Both the position numbers and the translations under genes were made by a program. Shown piece after piece: positions 21,585 to 35,318 of a stretch of DNA of 64,000 nt. The notes beneath the pieces were generated by a model that was given only the letters and a program-made list of their open reading frames with translations, had not been told where the DNA came from and searched no databases. Origin of the DNA: Apostichopus japonicus (lineage: Eukaryota; Echinodermata; Holothuroidea; Aspidochirotida; Stichopodidae); the NCBI RefSeq assembly GCF_037975245.1, contig NC_092583.1, positions 1,700,264-1,764,263 of the forward strand, read 5' to 3'. How positions within the stretch are numbered: position 1 is the first letter of the stretch; the number at the start of each line of letters is the position of its first letter.

Positions 21585-22055
21585 CGACTTATAATGCGCA
21601 CACACCACTCAAAGAATGTTCATGGCGCAATTGACAATGAGAAATGATACAAATAATACAGAATAATACAAAACAATGACAGAAGAAAAACTTAATGGTA
21701 TAAGATCATATAAAAGCTTTTGTCATTAAGTGGGATTTGATGCTCTTCTTAAAGTTAGAGAGAGTAGATGCTTGTCTGATTTTTTAGGGGAGTTGGTTCC
21801 ATAAGCGAGGGGCAGAAACAATAAATGACCTACCCCCCCTCCCCCCCAAGATTGTTTGGACTTAATTTCAGATAATAAAAATTGAGAGCTGGATCTTAGA
21901 TTACGAGAGGGGACATAAATATGTAATAAGTCAGAAATATACATTGGACCATATCCTTTAGGTGATTTATAAACAATAAGGAGATTTTATACATAATACG
22001 ATATTTTACAGGTAGCCAGTGCAGGTTTTTTAAGACAGGGTGGATATGACAATGC
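21541..22055 (-). pseudogene. Decayed non-LTR retrotransposon 3' end (CR1/L2-type), unit 1
   Basis: Read on the minus strand, 22055 down to about 21716 encodes the C-terminal tail typical of CR1/L2-like reverse-transcriptase proteins. HPVLKNLHWLPVKYRI is followed by YISDLLHIYVPSRNLRSSSQ in another frame and then by APRLWNQLP, with a frameshift at a G-run and an in-frame stop. The 3' end has the characteristic stem (GCGCCATGAAC ... TGTGCGCATTATAAG) and an (ATT)n tail at about 21545-21585. Only the last ~500 bp survive, as expected of a 5'-truncated LINE insertion. No function is expected. Confidence 0.85.
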
Positions 22056-22198
22056 TTATGTGTTAGTATATGTTACCTTTTGCTTATTTTTTGCCAATTT
22101 TTGTGTCGATAGAGATTTTTTCTGCTTCTTAATATGATATTTAAGGCTGTTTGTTTATTGCTTTTTAAGTTTCACATCAGTGTACACATGTATATAAG

Positions 22199-22630
22199 TG
22201 AGTGTTCACACATCAAATGAGTGTTCACCAATATATCGAAGATTCACAGGCTAATGCATATATAATGAGTGTTCACACAAATACAAAATGTACACACACA
22301 TAGATAATGAGTGTTCACACATAAAATAAGTGTTCACACATACATCGATTATTCACAGGCTAATGCATATATAATGCATATATAATGAGTGTTCACACAG
22401 GTAATAGGTGTACACACATATAGATAATGAGTGTTCACACATAAAATGAGTGTTCACCGATATATCGATTATTCACAGGCTAATGCATATATAATGAGTG
22501 TTCTTACAAATAATAGGTGTACACACATGATAATGAGTGTTCACACATAAAATGAGTGTTCACAAACATATCGATTATTGACTTTTAAAATCATACTGTT
22601 CACCCCTACAAATGAGTGTTCACAAATCAA
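22199..22630. repeat. TGAGTGTTCACACA higher-order repeat, unit 1
   Basis: At least ten copies of (A)TGAGTGTTCACA are interleaved with TATCGATTATTCACAGG, CTAATGCATATATAATG and GGTGTACACACAT. The block containing TTCACAGGCTAATGCATATATAATG recurs about every 108-120 bp (near 22240, 22350, 22468), giving a higher-order period. GTGTTCACAC is close to self-complementary. Confidence 0.8.
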
Positions 22631-22945
22631 TCTTTAATTCATGTGCTTACGTATAGAATGGTTATGGGTCATAACTGCTGTTCATATGAAAACTATGCTT
22701 TCGCATATATAAGCTTTCAGCCAAGTTATATTTGCAAAGCCCATTCCATTAATTAACATTTTTTTAATTTACGAATTGTATAGTCAAAGCGTAATTAACG
22801 CTTTTTTTTAATATCTATTGCAATTCAATATTGAGACTAGGAAATACATTTTTGGCAATATCATGTACCTTGTTCTGATTTTCTTGTTCCATTTATATAA
22901 GATTTCTTCACAAACAAAAAAACCGTTTTCAATGCACCGAAAATA
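22631..22945. other. Noncoding end of unit 1
   Basis: AT-rich with T- and A-runs; nothing recognised. It runs without a break into unit 2. A-run and nearby substitutions distinguish it from the unit 2/3 passage at 43932-44244. Confidence 0.5.
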
Positions 22946-23126
22946 TAAATTAATTTATGAGAGTGCAGGATTATTAAAATGATAACTCTCATCAATAAAA
23001 CATATTGACCACCTTGTTATATACATTATTTAATATTTCTATCAATTTCTGTCAGTGATTTACTTGACGTCACGATCAACTCTACATATTTCCTAACTAT
23101 ATTACTGGATATTCTCAGTGCCCGCT

Positions 23127-23368
23127 GTAGGCGCGTAGCGAGGAAGTTGCCATGGGAGGGGCGAAGCCTGTAGGCAAACTATCTAAGCGTATAAAATAAA
23201 AGTTTGGCCGAAAGTGCCTCCCAGATGGCTGGAAATGGCACTTCCCAGGCCTTGTAAGTTGCATTTAAGCATTTTCTACTTTGAAATTACTAGCGATATC
23301 ATAAAAAATATGCTCAAGGGGGTGGCGGTCGCCCCTTCGCCCCCCCCCCCCCTTGGCTATGTGCCTGG
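23127..23368. mobile_element. Small dispersed repeat with imperfect inverted ends, unit 2
   Basis: Copy of the element at 182-420, with several substitutions and a C-run of different length. Confidence 0.5.
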
Positions 23369-24201
23369 CCCGCTCGAGGTAGAATCTCATCATTCTGAGA
23401 ACTGAGTTACTTTGGGTTTATTTGCTTTCGAAATATTTAAGATATTTAAATCTCACAACAATATTTATATTTCATCGAGATGACTTTTCAAGCTTCATTT
23501 CTAACAATGAAGGAAAAGTTGAAAATTTCCAAATTCTCCAGTTCTTGTTTTTAATATTCATTTATAAACGGTTAGAAAAAAAAATAGGTTACTTAGTGGA
23601 AGCCATACTTACAAGCTCATTAACCATCACTTGAGGATAGAACTCTTAAAGGGATGTGGTTGGTGGGTTAAGAAGAGCAGTTTATAGTTTTATCGACTCC
23701 TATATAGAATCACGCAGAGACCAGTTAAATCAGGTTACCATGTAAACTAGAGGGCAGCATGTTTAATTTAAACCTTCTGCAAAGTATAAGAAATAAGTAG
23801 TACAGATCAAAACTAGAAAAATACTGAGTAATACTAGAAAGAAAAAAACAGCTTATCTAAGACAAGTCAAGTGAAGAGATATCAATATATATGTGGAAAA
23901 GTAATAAAACAAGAAATTCATACGAAATTCACAATGAAGAACTAACGTGACAACAAGTACATGAGAACATAAGTATACACATGGGAATATACAAATACAT
24001 AGGCCTATACAGAAAAGTAATTTATTCACTCAATTTATTCAATATATTAATTACGTCACAAAATATGTATATGTATGGATGTATATGTATGTATATCAAG
24101 ATCCATCATATACATTACAATTACTGATTTAATCTGAAATGTTATCAAACGTCCAACCGGGTCTGTTACTGACCGCTGCAGCGCTGCAATGGGCGTATAA
24201 A

Positions 24202-24392
24202 GGATGTGTTGACAATATGCTTATACCATATAGCTAGGCTATAAGTTAGGACGGGTTGGCAATATACTTATACTAGCTTGGCTATAAGTTAGGACGGGTT
24301 GGCTATAAGCTTATACTAGCTAGGCTATAAGTTAATTAGTACGGGTTGGCTATAAGTTTATACTAGGTAGGCTATAAGTTACGACGGGTTGG
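24202..24392. repeat. Degenerate ~45-bp tandem repeat, unit 2
   Basis: Copy of the 1254-1450 array, with a few substitutions and a shorter first repeat. Confidence 0.75.
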
Positions 24393-27300
24393 GAATGGCT
24401 GTAAGCCATATCTGAGGATATCATAGCTCGACGCAACATTTAGCTGCAGCATTCCACAAGAGATGCCTTTATTCGTTCTTATCCTCCATTATAATCACCA
24501 TCGTAGTAATGGGCTTGAAGCATTACGAAGATTACAACCGTAACTGCAAAGACATTTAAGCCTGACATCTCTCCATTATCTTAAACACCCTATGCTTATT
24601 CCATCACACCATGGAGCTATAAACAGACAAAGAGCTTACGGATTATATGGAGTTCAACTCCCATGTCGAAGTGTGTGTAAACAGCTATGCATGAAGAAGT
24701 CTAAAGAAAGTTTCACATCCAGTCTCTTTCCAAAGGCGTGGAAGAGAGTATGGCTGTGTATACAAGCGACCTACATAAATGAAATGGAAAGCCTGAGAAT
24801 ATTGAATGTAGGAACCTACATTGTCCATTATAACTTTAATATTTTATGTTAATTTGTTGTTGTTTTTGGAGAAGTCGATTGGTCTAGAGAAACATGGAAG
24901 AAACGTGGACTATAATTAAAAAAAGAAGTAAGTGCTACTCTCTTCTCATTTCTTCTTTTTCGAAAGCATAGAAAACACGAACAACTTTAAGATTAGAAGT
25001 TATATTGTTCTGAATAATACAAAACTTTAAATATTTAACAATACAATATACAAAATAATTAATACAAGTAGCAGAGTCAGTTTGATCATTCTCGGCGATA
25101 TATCGAATTAAAACCAAGAGCTGAAGACTTTAGAGGAGGAATTGGTGGTTTCGCTATATGATACAGTTGGACGAATGACGAACTGGCTTGCAAAGTGGGA
25201 GGAGCGACCGTACATGCCAAGACCAGTTAAGTCAACTTGACTCCTAGTAAACGTGTTGAGACCAGTTAAACACAGGTATACTCGTAGTGAACTTGTAGAA
25301 ACTAGTTAAGTCAGCTTGACTCAAAAAAAATTGTTTTTTGGCAAAATCCAGTATCATCTTGGAAGCTTTTAGTCAACTTTGCCACAAAATCGCTTCACAA
25401 AAGTTGATGGATTTGTAGTTAAGTTTTTTTTTGTATTTATCGTCATCAAGCCTTGCAATATGACAGAGTCTACGTTAATCAGTTCTGTTAATTATATGAA
25501 GAGAATTGTTTCATGGTATCCAGATCAAGAAATATTTGATGAAAATTAGAACAAAGCAATTATCAATGTTGAAAAAGGTGACTTAATTGTACCGTGTAGT
25601 TATTAATGGTATCATGTGTCAGATGAAAAAGACATTTCATTATGTTTTGTTATAATATTTCATTTTCATGGTCTGTTTTTTCTTCATCTTCTTCATTTTC
25701 TTTGATTATTCTAGCATTTGTAATTCAGTTATGTTCTCAGATATTAATACAAGGGAAGGATATAAAAACTGATTATAATGGACCGAACGTTTTGGTTACG
25801 CTTTCATTAATTTGTTGTGTGTTGTATCTATGGGCTGGACCCCTCACCACCCCCAACCCCCTCCGCCAAAGAAAATCGCCTCTTGCCCTTCCATAAAGGA
25901 TCAGTCCCTAAGTAAGTCGAGCAAAGTTAGAATTTCACGTCTCTCCACCTTTGAAATTTTGCAGGTGCACGTCACTGCGCAAGTCCTGGATGCACACGCG
26001 CTTATTTTCCTTCATATTTTGCCCTATAGGAGTGGTTGTAACTTGTTACTTTCTAACTTAAAGGCATTGAAGACTCGCTCCAAACCGCGTGCGGCCATCT
26101 GAAAAAATTAACTTTCCGTTGCATGCAAGTGAAGTTTTGTTGTAGCTGGACCTGAGATGTCCATCGCTGTATCGTTTGTACACTGTGCTGTGGGTATTGA
26201 CCGCAGCTGTATGTACTGACAGTTTACTAGTGTCTAATTACCGACGGTAGCAAGCTGTGTGTGTGTATTTTCTGGGATCGATGGTGGTGTCTAATACTTT
26301 TGTTACACCTCATTCGAAACTAAGTCAGATAACCGGCATTTCTTTTTGCGCTAGTCTTCACACCCTTTAATTAGGCGAACTGCTTCCGTCGCCATTATTC
26401 CCATTTTGTATTCATTTTTTTTTTCTTATCGGTGTCCCTGTCTCTCTTGTTCTGTCATTTTGATATTTTATTTACACAACATTTTGCTCTGAGATTGCTA
26501 CCAAGAACGCAAGGCGCCATAAAATAATTAAAATGAAAAAACAAAACAATTATTAACTTATCAGGTTGATAGCTGTTGTGCGATTTGTATATCATTGGTA
26601 CTTAAGTATACAACTTACATAACTGCAGATTTGTAGGCCCGGCGTCGATGTATGCATGCATGGGATAGTGTAGGCCTACCCTTTGAACTCACATCTTGAC
26701 ATCCGATCCAGTCAACTTTTGAAACCGTTCTATTTACCATAAGGCTGCAGCTCAATGTATTTGTTACCGTACCTTATGTATTAAAGACACATGGAATCGA
26801 GCAAGTGCGCCGATACAAATCACTGAAGTGCTGAATCATTCAAATGGATCCATTACATTAGCAAAATGAGTGTTAGATAAACAAAGCAACTCCCCTCCCC
26901 CCCCCCTCCCCCCGTTTCATGTAGGTAACGGTAAATCGTCGAAAAATATCAAGTCGAAAGGAGGATTCAAATGTCGAGATTCAATTGTCGTAAATTTTGA
27001 GATTTTTTGCGGTGAAATAGTAAGTTGATATTTCCGGGGAAAAAATCGATATATACTTTGAGAATAGATTGGCAAATTTGCGACAAACAAAATAGTGAAA
27101 TATTAACCCAAACAATTGAAATTGCGACTAAGTAGAAATAATATCACTTTTTCGTTCGAAATTCCTATCTATCTATCTATCTGTCTGTCTGCCTGTCGAT
27201 TAATTGATAGATTGATTGATTCTTATTCCCCATTCCTATTCATATCCCTATTCTTATGTCATTGTAATTATCATTATTAATTAAGCGTTTACTTAGCTAC

Positions 27301-28903
27301 AGCCGGACTGGAGTTGTATACCTCCTGACGTCACACGAAGCTAAATCCGATAGAATAACCTCAATGCGGTTTGCAACGCCGGTAAGCAACTGAATACCCC
27401 GATCAGCGCAAAGCTTACAAGAAAAGCAAATACACCAAATGTTCAGAATACACTGGTACGTGGCGAAAGGTCTGTCGGAAGACATTGGATAAAGCGACCT
27501 ACCACATTAGCATGAAAGGTTAGGCTCGCCAATTTATTTTCTATAATAGGCTACATGTTATCCGGTGAGTACACAGTTAAATTCTTATTATTCTAATAAG
27601 TAGCCTAACATAAAGACCATGTAACATTTCTATCTGTGTTAATGAACTATTATTCAAATATGATGGCGACGGAAGGCTCATAAAAGGAATCCTTTAATCT
27701 CAGAATATCACCTCTCTGTTTGTTTATATATTACTTTGCTAGTTACTTTGACATCATGGTGGTGATTCTGTTTTCTGCTTAAGAAAATTGCAAGGATGTC
27801 GGTAAGGCTCTTTTAATATTTTGTACAGTTTTACCAAAACATATTTTCAGTTTGATTTATATCCCACATAATATAAATATAAATGGTGAATAGTTAAATT
27901 ACAAAAGTCAAAAGAATACAAAGGATAAGTAAGATGAAAAAGGAGAAAAGAACAAAGAACATTTATATTTCGTCTCCGAGAATCAAACCCACGAAGCTGT
28001 AGTTCTTTCGTGTTAATTTGGCTACAATCTAGTACTATAGGCCTACTGATGCTCAATGCGGTCTGAATAAGGTTACAAGTAGCCTACCTCTAAAATTAAC
28101 CTCTTTGTTTTTAGTTTATCAAAATCTTAAAATTCGGTAACATTGTTACAATATTTAATAGTGTAAAATCATATATGGTATAGTTTAAATGTGTAGGGAC
28201 ACCATTTTTTCCCCCTTCGTATCAACACTGTCTAAGAGATGATTTTTTTAAATTTTTTATCTTCGTTTTTTTCAATTGGTGTACACCTTTCAGTTAAATT
28301 GAAAGCTGTCCAATTAATTTCTGCTATGATGTGTTAATTAATGTCACACCCAACTCAAACAGCATACTCTGTTAAAAAGGTTGGACCAATTTGTTTACCT
28401 ATAACATTGGGTACGTTTGTAAATCCAACCAACTTTGCGTAAATTGTTGCCACAAATCAAGTGTACCGTATAACTGCAGACAATTTCGACCAACTTTCGA
28501 CCACTTTTTTGGCAACTAACTTACTTAAACTGTCGTAATTTTGTTGTTTTTCATTCTTCTTCTTCTGAGTGCAACGGGGTTTTTCCTTTATAAAAATTTA
28601 TACAATTTTTCGTAGCGTGTATTAGTTTGAGCTCATCGTTCTAATTATTAAAGACAAGCAACTCCGTATTATGTAGCCGGTGCGCTTTAGTTTACTGCTT
28701 TTTAGACATGTATGAAAAATGCTTCCTATACGCAATCGCTCCTATACGCAATCGCAGGTTTCCTTTAATCACTGCCTACACGGTAGCCCCCGCCTTCCAT
28801 CACACCCCGAGATACCCTCTTCCCGATGTACAAGTTGTGTCCCCTTATGTTGAGGTCATACCGTTGACATCCATGCAAAGTCAAATTATGCAGCATCGGC
28901 CGA
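24393..28903. other. Noncoding stretch, unit 2
   Basis: Counterpart of 1451-5939. A solo CCATGGAGCTATAAA arm lies at 24609-24623 (absent in unit 1), and the possible SINE head at 27967-28044 (minus). No gene supported. Confidence 0.5.
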
Positions 28904-29744
28904 GTACACTGAAAACTTAAATTGGTCCACCGACTAACATAACGTTAGTCCATCTGGTGCCTCTCCCGACTAACACAGCCTTAGTCAGTTGATATACCGA
29001 CTAATTTATTCCTTAGTCAGTTGGATTTCTTAGTCGGTCATCTTAGTCCGTCAGCTTAGTCGATCAACGATAACTTAGTCGGTAAATGTATATTAGTCAG
29101 TTACATTAGTTGGTGACATTAGTCGGTCTTTACCGACTAATTTATACCAGCCACCGACTAGTTTATAGCAGGTTTTACATTAGTCAGGATGGTGCCTCTC
29201 CCGACTAACCTTTCTTAGTCGGTATCGACTGACTAGTTGCACTGACTAGAATCACTGAAAGAATTAAACCCGACTAGTTTCACTGACTAGAATCACTGAA
29301 AGAAAAGAGAGCAGAAGAAACACAAATAATGTGTACGTTGGCAATATTTATTTCTGATAAAACTTCTGATGTCTACAAAAGCTGACTTTCGACAGATGGA
29401 GAAAAAATCACTGTAAACAATAATTTGAAAATATCATTTTATTCCAACAAAGTTAAGACAAGTTAATGGATCAAACATGAATCGCAAAAGTATAGTGCTG
29501 CACAATAATGCAAAGTTGAATCTTGGGCAAGAGTTCCTCACGACTTTCGTTTTAAAGTGGTACCCCAAATCGACACCAGTTAAGTCTTCACGAACAAAGA
29601 GTGTTTCTCTTAACTACAAATGGCCTTCCACTTGTCTTCAGGAAGCCAAAAATCTGCACCATTATTGACCTGTGAACAGAAAATATGATATACGTGTAAG
29701 CACAGATACAGATATAGCACATGATAGCTCACATTATCATAAAC
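28904..29744. mobile_element. Dispersed repeat A (TTAGTCGG array), unit 2
   Basis: Copy of 5940-6780, essentially identical in the parts compared. The minus-strand terminal-exon-like tail is intact. Confidence 0.7.
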
Positions 29745-29966
29745 AGGGGCTCTAAGCGGAGCGCCACCATCTTGTCGATGTCTTGGCGTTTTTCTTCTGC
29801 TCCCTCCTTTTCTCCCTTTCTACTTTTCTCTCTTTTTTCTTTTTCTTTTCCCTTCCTTCCTCCTCTTTTCCCCCCTTTTTTCCCCTTTCTTCTCTTTTCT
29901 TTTTCTCTCCTCTTTTTCTTACCCGGGGGCGCACGCCCCAACGCCTCTCCCTGGATACGCGCCTGA
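29745..29966. repeat. Polypyrimidine tract and flanks, unit 2
   Basis: Copy of 6781-7002. The single G within the tract of unit 1 is T here. Confidence 0.6.
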
Positions 29967-30639
29967 GAGTGTATGTTCAGCTGGCATTCACCAGCCAGCC
30001 ATGTAGATGATAAATGGGGCTAGTAGTCCCAATATTGTGATATGTTGTGGGCGGAGGTCATATATTCGTTTGAGTTCACCAGGGGTCAAATTGTGGAAAC
30101 CATTGTTTATCACAATATTTTAACAAGGACAGATGTCATATTTAGTATTTTGATGTATCACATTTAGTACAAGAAGCCAGTTTTTGAGGTCAATGGTCAT
30201 TTCAGGACAGCCTGTGTCATTGTGAATTATTGTTTGTCACATCACACTGCTTTTCACTGTATTACTAAGATCAAAATTACATCTAATGATCACCGTTTTA
30301 TCTTTGTAACCATAACTTTGAAACAGTTTGAACAATGAAAGGATCTAATTGAAATGGAGTTATATTGTGGGAATTATCGTATACACACAGTCTCTATATA
30401 AATTACAAAGCCACTATCGTTTATGCCAAAGAATCTACCATATGACGAATAGCAGCAACCAATCAAAGCATTGGCTGCATAGGATTTGCTTTCAACAAGA
30501 AGATATTCATTGTATGTGTGGCTAAATGTGTGAGACTGCATTGACTCCTTACATAAGTGCTCATTTTGGACACTCAAAGAGTAAACTTCAGAAATAAGAG
30601 ATCTGCCAAGCAAGATGATATACCAAATTGGAATTGGTC

Positions 30640-30643
30640 TTAA
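30640..30643. other. Empty TTAA target site, unit 2
   Basis: A single TTAA sits between sequences that flank the 1252-bp element in unit 1 (left neighbour GGAATTGGTC, right neighbour GTCCGAGTGC). This shows the exact pre-insertion or post-excision state. Confidence 0.9.
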
Positions 30644-32163
30644 GTCCGAGTGCAGAAAGCTGGACTCGAGTACTATAAACGTGTGGGTATTACACATTTC
30701 TTTGTGGGTATACTGTACGGGTGGGATTTACATTAAATACGTGTTTGTTGCCACATTGTTCAGTTCAGTTCAGTGGTGTTGTTATTGTTTGTTGTGTAGG
30801 GCAATCAATCTTGTAAACCTTTATACAACAGACACATCCCTACCTGTGATTCATTGATTAACGGTAAACTGTAACCGTAGGTGCTTTTTTGTTTTTTAAA
30901 TTATGTGATGCAACTTACCAGGTAGAAACAATTAAACTCAAGAACACTGTGATACAACAAATTTGAACACATTGTTAGTAACAGATGATGAAGCCACAAA
31001 TGAAAGTATGAGTTCATGTATAAGAATTCAAAATAATAACAATTTTGGAAGCTAGGAAAGTTTTAAAGAAAATGGTTACACATCTCTAAAAGAGTAACGG
31101 CGTTCCGTTATAACAATTCCTCATTCATATAAACACTTAATAGACATGCCTTTTTACCTGCAACTTTAAACCAGGGAGTTGAAAAAAAATAATATTCATC
31201 TGTTTGCACAAATCGTAGATATAACCCTCAGTGTCAACGTGTAAATTGTGTAAACAAGAGTACAACGACACAGGATTCGGGATTTGAGCAGGTTTCCAAT
31301 AACATGTTTTCGTACTTTTTGGAATAATATCTTTCTTTCTTTCTTTTAAAATAACCGCAACTTCTCAAAAGAACCGACATTTCTTCAAATCCTTTGTATA
31401 GATGATTGAATTTGTTTCAAAACAAATAAATGATAACAATCAACCGCAAAGTAGAAGGTTAAAAACACTCCCGTTACAAAGAAGTTTCATGCTGAAAGCA
31501 GTCAATGATGCGTTTCCAAATTTCCTGTGATTTGTTTGACTAATAGTCCTTACCATTGTCTGCAAACATTTTTGCATTTATCGTGCTCAATAAACACAAC
31601 GTATTTTGTTAAAATAACTTATTTATATAGCGCATTATACCGACGGTCTCAATGCAACTAATTGTAACGTTGCTGTCCCGTGTAGAGATAGCAAAGTTTG
31701 TATAGTATAGGCTCTCATGTGTGTGCACTCTCAAATATCACAACGTGTATGGTTGGCCACAGTGGACAAAATTCAGAAATTATGACGACATATCAGGAGG
31801 CAGGACTTTTTTATGTCTACATAAAATTGATTTGATGTGGACATAAATTCAAATTAATGCTGGCATATATTAAAATAATGCTGGCACCGTACCGTACCAG
31901 CTGCGTACTGATAATGCAGTTGGCACCTTCCTCTTTCAATCTGTTTCAATCTGTGTGAATATTAATGTACATTTAAAGAGTTGTGTCTGTATTGCATGTA
32001 TGGGCTACCACATTATGTCAAAATATTCTTGCTTATGAGTTGCACTTCTCTTTATATAGTAAGTACACCTTGTAAAGGGTTTCAGTGCAAACACATGAAT
32101 TTATTTGTAATCTAAGATAATACATATAATATTAATGTCCCCACGCTTCCATAGGCATGAGTT
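30644..32163. other. Noncoding stretch, unit 2
   Basis: Counterpart of 8936-10455, with the lone CCAGGGAGTTG arm near 31181. No gene supported. Confidence 0.5.
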
Positions 32164-33003
32164 GTACACTGAAAACTTAAATTGGTTCACCGACTAACAT
32201 AACGTTAGTCCATCTGGTGCCTCTCCTGACTAACACAGCCTTAATCAGTTGCTATACCGACTAATTTATTCCTTAGTCAGTTGGATTTCTTAGTCGGTCA
32301 TCTTAGTCCGTCAGCTTAGTCGATCAACAATTTCTTAGTCGGTAAATGTATATTAGTCAGTTACATTAGTTGGTGACATTAGTCGGTCTTTACCGACTAA
32401 TTTATACCAGCCACCGACTAGTTTATAGCAGGTTTTACATTAGTCAGGATGGTGCCTCTCCCGACTAACCTTTCTTAGTCGGTATCGACTGACTAGTTGC
32501 ACTGACTAGAATCACTGAAAGAATTAAACCCGACTAGTTTCACTGACTAGCATCACTGAAAGAAAAGAGAGCAGAAGAAGCACAAATAATGTGTACGTTG
32601 GCAGTATTTATTTCTGATAAAACTTCTGATGTCTACAAAGGCTGACTTTCGACAGATAGAGAAGAAATCACTGTAAACAAAAATCTGAAAATCTGATTTT
32701 ATTCCAACAAAGTTAAGACAAGTTAATGGATCAAACATGAATCGCAAAAGTATAGCACTGCACAATAATGCAAAGTTGAATCTTGGGCAAGGGTTCCTCA
32801 TGACTTTCGTTTTAAAGTGGTACCCCAAATCGACACCAGTTAAGTCTTCACGAACAAAGAGTGTTTCTCTTAACTACAAATGGCCTCCCACTTGTCTTCA
32901 GGAAGCCAAAATCTGCACCATTATTGACCTGTGAACAGAAAATATGATATACGTGTAAGCACAGATACAGATATAGCACATGATAACTCACGTTATCCTA
33001 AAC
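32164..33003. mobile_element. Dispersed repeat B (TTAGTCGG array), unit 2
   Basis: Copy of 10456-11295. It carries the same frameshift in the minus-strand tail. Confidence 0.7.
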
Positions 33004-33339
33004 ATACATTTACATTAAAATTTTATAACATATTGGGAGGTATACATTTAAATCTAGGTCCCTCAAATTATAAGCCAGGAATAGCAGCTTTACCAAATAA
33101 TTATTAGCTTTGCACAGCATAACACCAAGTTATTTTTCAAAGCTTAATAATTATGTTAATCATGTTAATAATGATCCCAATAGACCGGGAGCCCAGAGGG
33201 TTCGGTTAGCTGGGAAGGTAACCAATTGCCTTGTACATCACAATGTTCACAGTGCATTCCTGTATATGAAACCAGACGACTGGCAAACCGGCTGTGGTGG
33301 GTGTGGCTGGGAGAGCAATTTTAAAGTCACCTGATAGCT

Positions 33340-33920
33340 AACCTAGATCAGCTTTCATGGTAACCACATCAAAGTAAGTACAATGTGTCAGATATGGCCC
33401 CAAGAGCAACAAATGGCTATTGCCAGTAATTATTGGTGGTGGGGTACCCCTGCCAGTGATCAATAATTGACCCCTCACGGCTGACCTAGGTCAGCTCATG
33501 AGGTAACCACTTGAAACCTACTGGAAAATGTTGGTTAGGACTTCAGATACAAGGGATGGGCATTGCCAGTAATTTTTATTGGTGGGGTACCCCTGCCAGT
33601 AGACCCCCAAAATGCCCATCCCCTCATTGACCTAGGTCAGCTCATAAGGTAACCAGTTGAAACCTACTGGAAAATGATAGGTATTACTTCAAATGTAAGT
33701 GATGGGCATTTCCAGTAATTTATATTGGTGGGGTACCCCTGCCAGTAGACCCCCAAAATGCCCATCCCCTCATTGACCTAGGTCAGCTCATGAGGTAACC
33801 AGTTGAAACCTACTGGAAAATGATAGGTATTACTTCAAATGTAAGTGATGGGCATTTCCAGTAATTTATATTGGTGGGGTACCCCTGCCAGTAGACCCCC
33901 AAAATGCCCATCCCCTCATT
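33340..33920. repeat. 146-bp tandem repeat with TGACCTAGGTCA, unit 2
   Basis: Copy of 11632-12212 with the same copy number. Retention of four copies in all units fits very recent unit duplication. Confidence 0.85.
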
Positions 33921-35052
33921 GACTTAGCTGTGTTTGTTCTTTATGCTGGATAGACTATAACCTGAATGATGTTTACCTGCTTTTGTTGATATATTGTCTA
34001 TAAAGGCTTGTTTTGTGTATACTAAGCACATTAGTCGGTTTGCCCCAAGATGTAACAGATAACTCACTTATGACAGTGTGAAAACTCCGTTGACTATATC
34101 TATGTGCCGCACAGCTTTCATCTTATTCCAATGTTCAAAGATAACGACTAGGTGTATGTTTATTTGTACGTGGGTGAGTGTGCGTATGTGTGTAGTTGCG
34201 TGGCTTTAAATGGAATTTTAAGGAATTAAATCATGGTTTACAAGCAGATTAAGCGACACATAAAAATCTTGAGGTCTCTATTTGTTTGTTCTGTATACTT
34301 CTACGTCGTTATCTAAGCCTAGAAAACATTAATTAACAGGAGAAATTCATATAGGCTGTTATTACATTACAAATTATTAATGAAGCACTGGAACTGAAAG
34401 ATAATGCATTGTTAGGTAAATTCAAAATACCAATTGTGTGAACCTTTAAAGGACAAATGAACAACTAGATTATAAAAGAAGAAGAATAAAAAAAATGTTG
34501 ACAGTGCTGCATGGAGTAAAGAGGGGGCGGGGCCACCTGGTCATCTGCTATGTGCCCTTACAGCTGGACCCAAACGTAGTTCGACATTAAAAGCCTTAAG
34601 CCTTAAAAGTCTTAAAAGTTAAGTAATATATGATATTTACCGGTCGTACTACGAATATATATGAGTCGCATCGCGATTTGAATGTACCTAAGATGATTTT
34701 CATATTTATGTGATATATTAATAGCTCTAACGGTAATTGGTATATATGTGTCGTTTACCTTATTTATTTTGTACAAAATAGATCATACTGACTCTACACA
34801 TAGTAAAGGTTTTTTTTTATCTATTCCTTTGATTATGGTTTATCAAGTAAAATTAATAAATCAATATTCCATAACAGAGATATACATATAAACATGTATG
34901 CGTGTGTGTGTGTGTTTTGTATGTCGCACATACCAAATTTGGTAAAGATCGTCGGTGAGGAAGCTTGACAGAATTGCTGTAAACTATTTGAAATATTCAA
35001 ATATAATCGGTTCTATATATTTCGAAATGTTTCCTTCTAGTATCTTGCTAAC

Positions 35053-35201
35053 ATGGTTCCGCAGACGAAGACAATATGTTTACAGTCCAAACGGATAATC
35101 GTTGTTATCTCTTTGTCCCTGTATGTAATCGTTGCGATCTTAGGGCTACTACACCAAGTCAACTTACCTCGCTTGAAGCCACTTTTCAAATCGAATGTAA
35201 G
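35053..35201 (+). CDS. Gal3ST-family sulfotransferase, exon 1 (membrane anchor), unit 2
   Basis: Same 149-nt coding exon as 13344-13492, with identical ATG context, hydrophobic segment and AG|GTAAGT donor. It joins in frame to 39220-40288 across a 4018-bp intron to give a 405-residue type II protein. Confidence 0.8.
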
Positions 35202-35318
35202 GTAAGTTAATGGTTTTGCCTCGATTTCAAGTTTTCGGTCTGTGAAAAGTCAGCTTCTGGTAAAACTTTTAGCTTTACTACTATAAAGGCCCCCCCTCCC
35301 CCTCTCAATCAATAAGTC

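Larger units (their letters stand above)
1..22945. repeat. Tandem array unit 1 (22.9 kb)
   Basis: First visible unit of a head-to-tail array. Its first bases recur at 22946 and 44245, and the sequence stays collinear through units 2 and 3. The edges are set by the window start, not by a biological junction, so the real unit may be circularly permuted relative to this. It is the longest unit because it alone holds a 1252-bp TTAA-flanked insertion (7680-8931) and the longest (CATA)n tract. It lacks about 20 bp (a CCATGGAGCTATAAA arm) found near 24609 in unit 2. It carries one complete Gal3ST-family gene. Confidence 0.95.

Noticed and set aside
21726-21944. Intact minus-strand 72-codon gene
   Set aside because: It is a frameshifted piece of a LINE reverse-transcriptase tail; the matching motifs continue in another frame with a stop.
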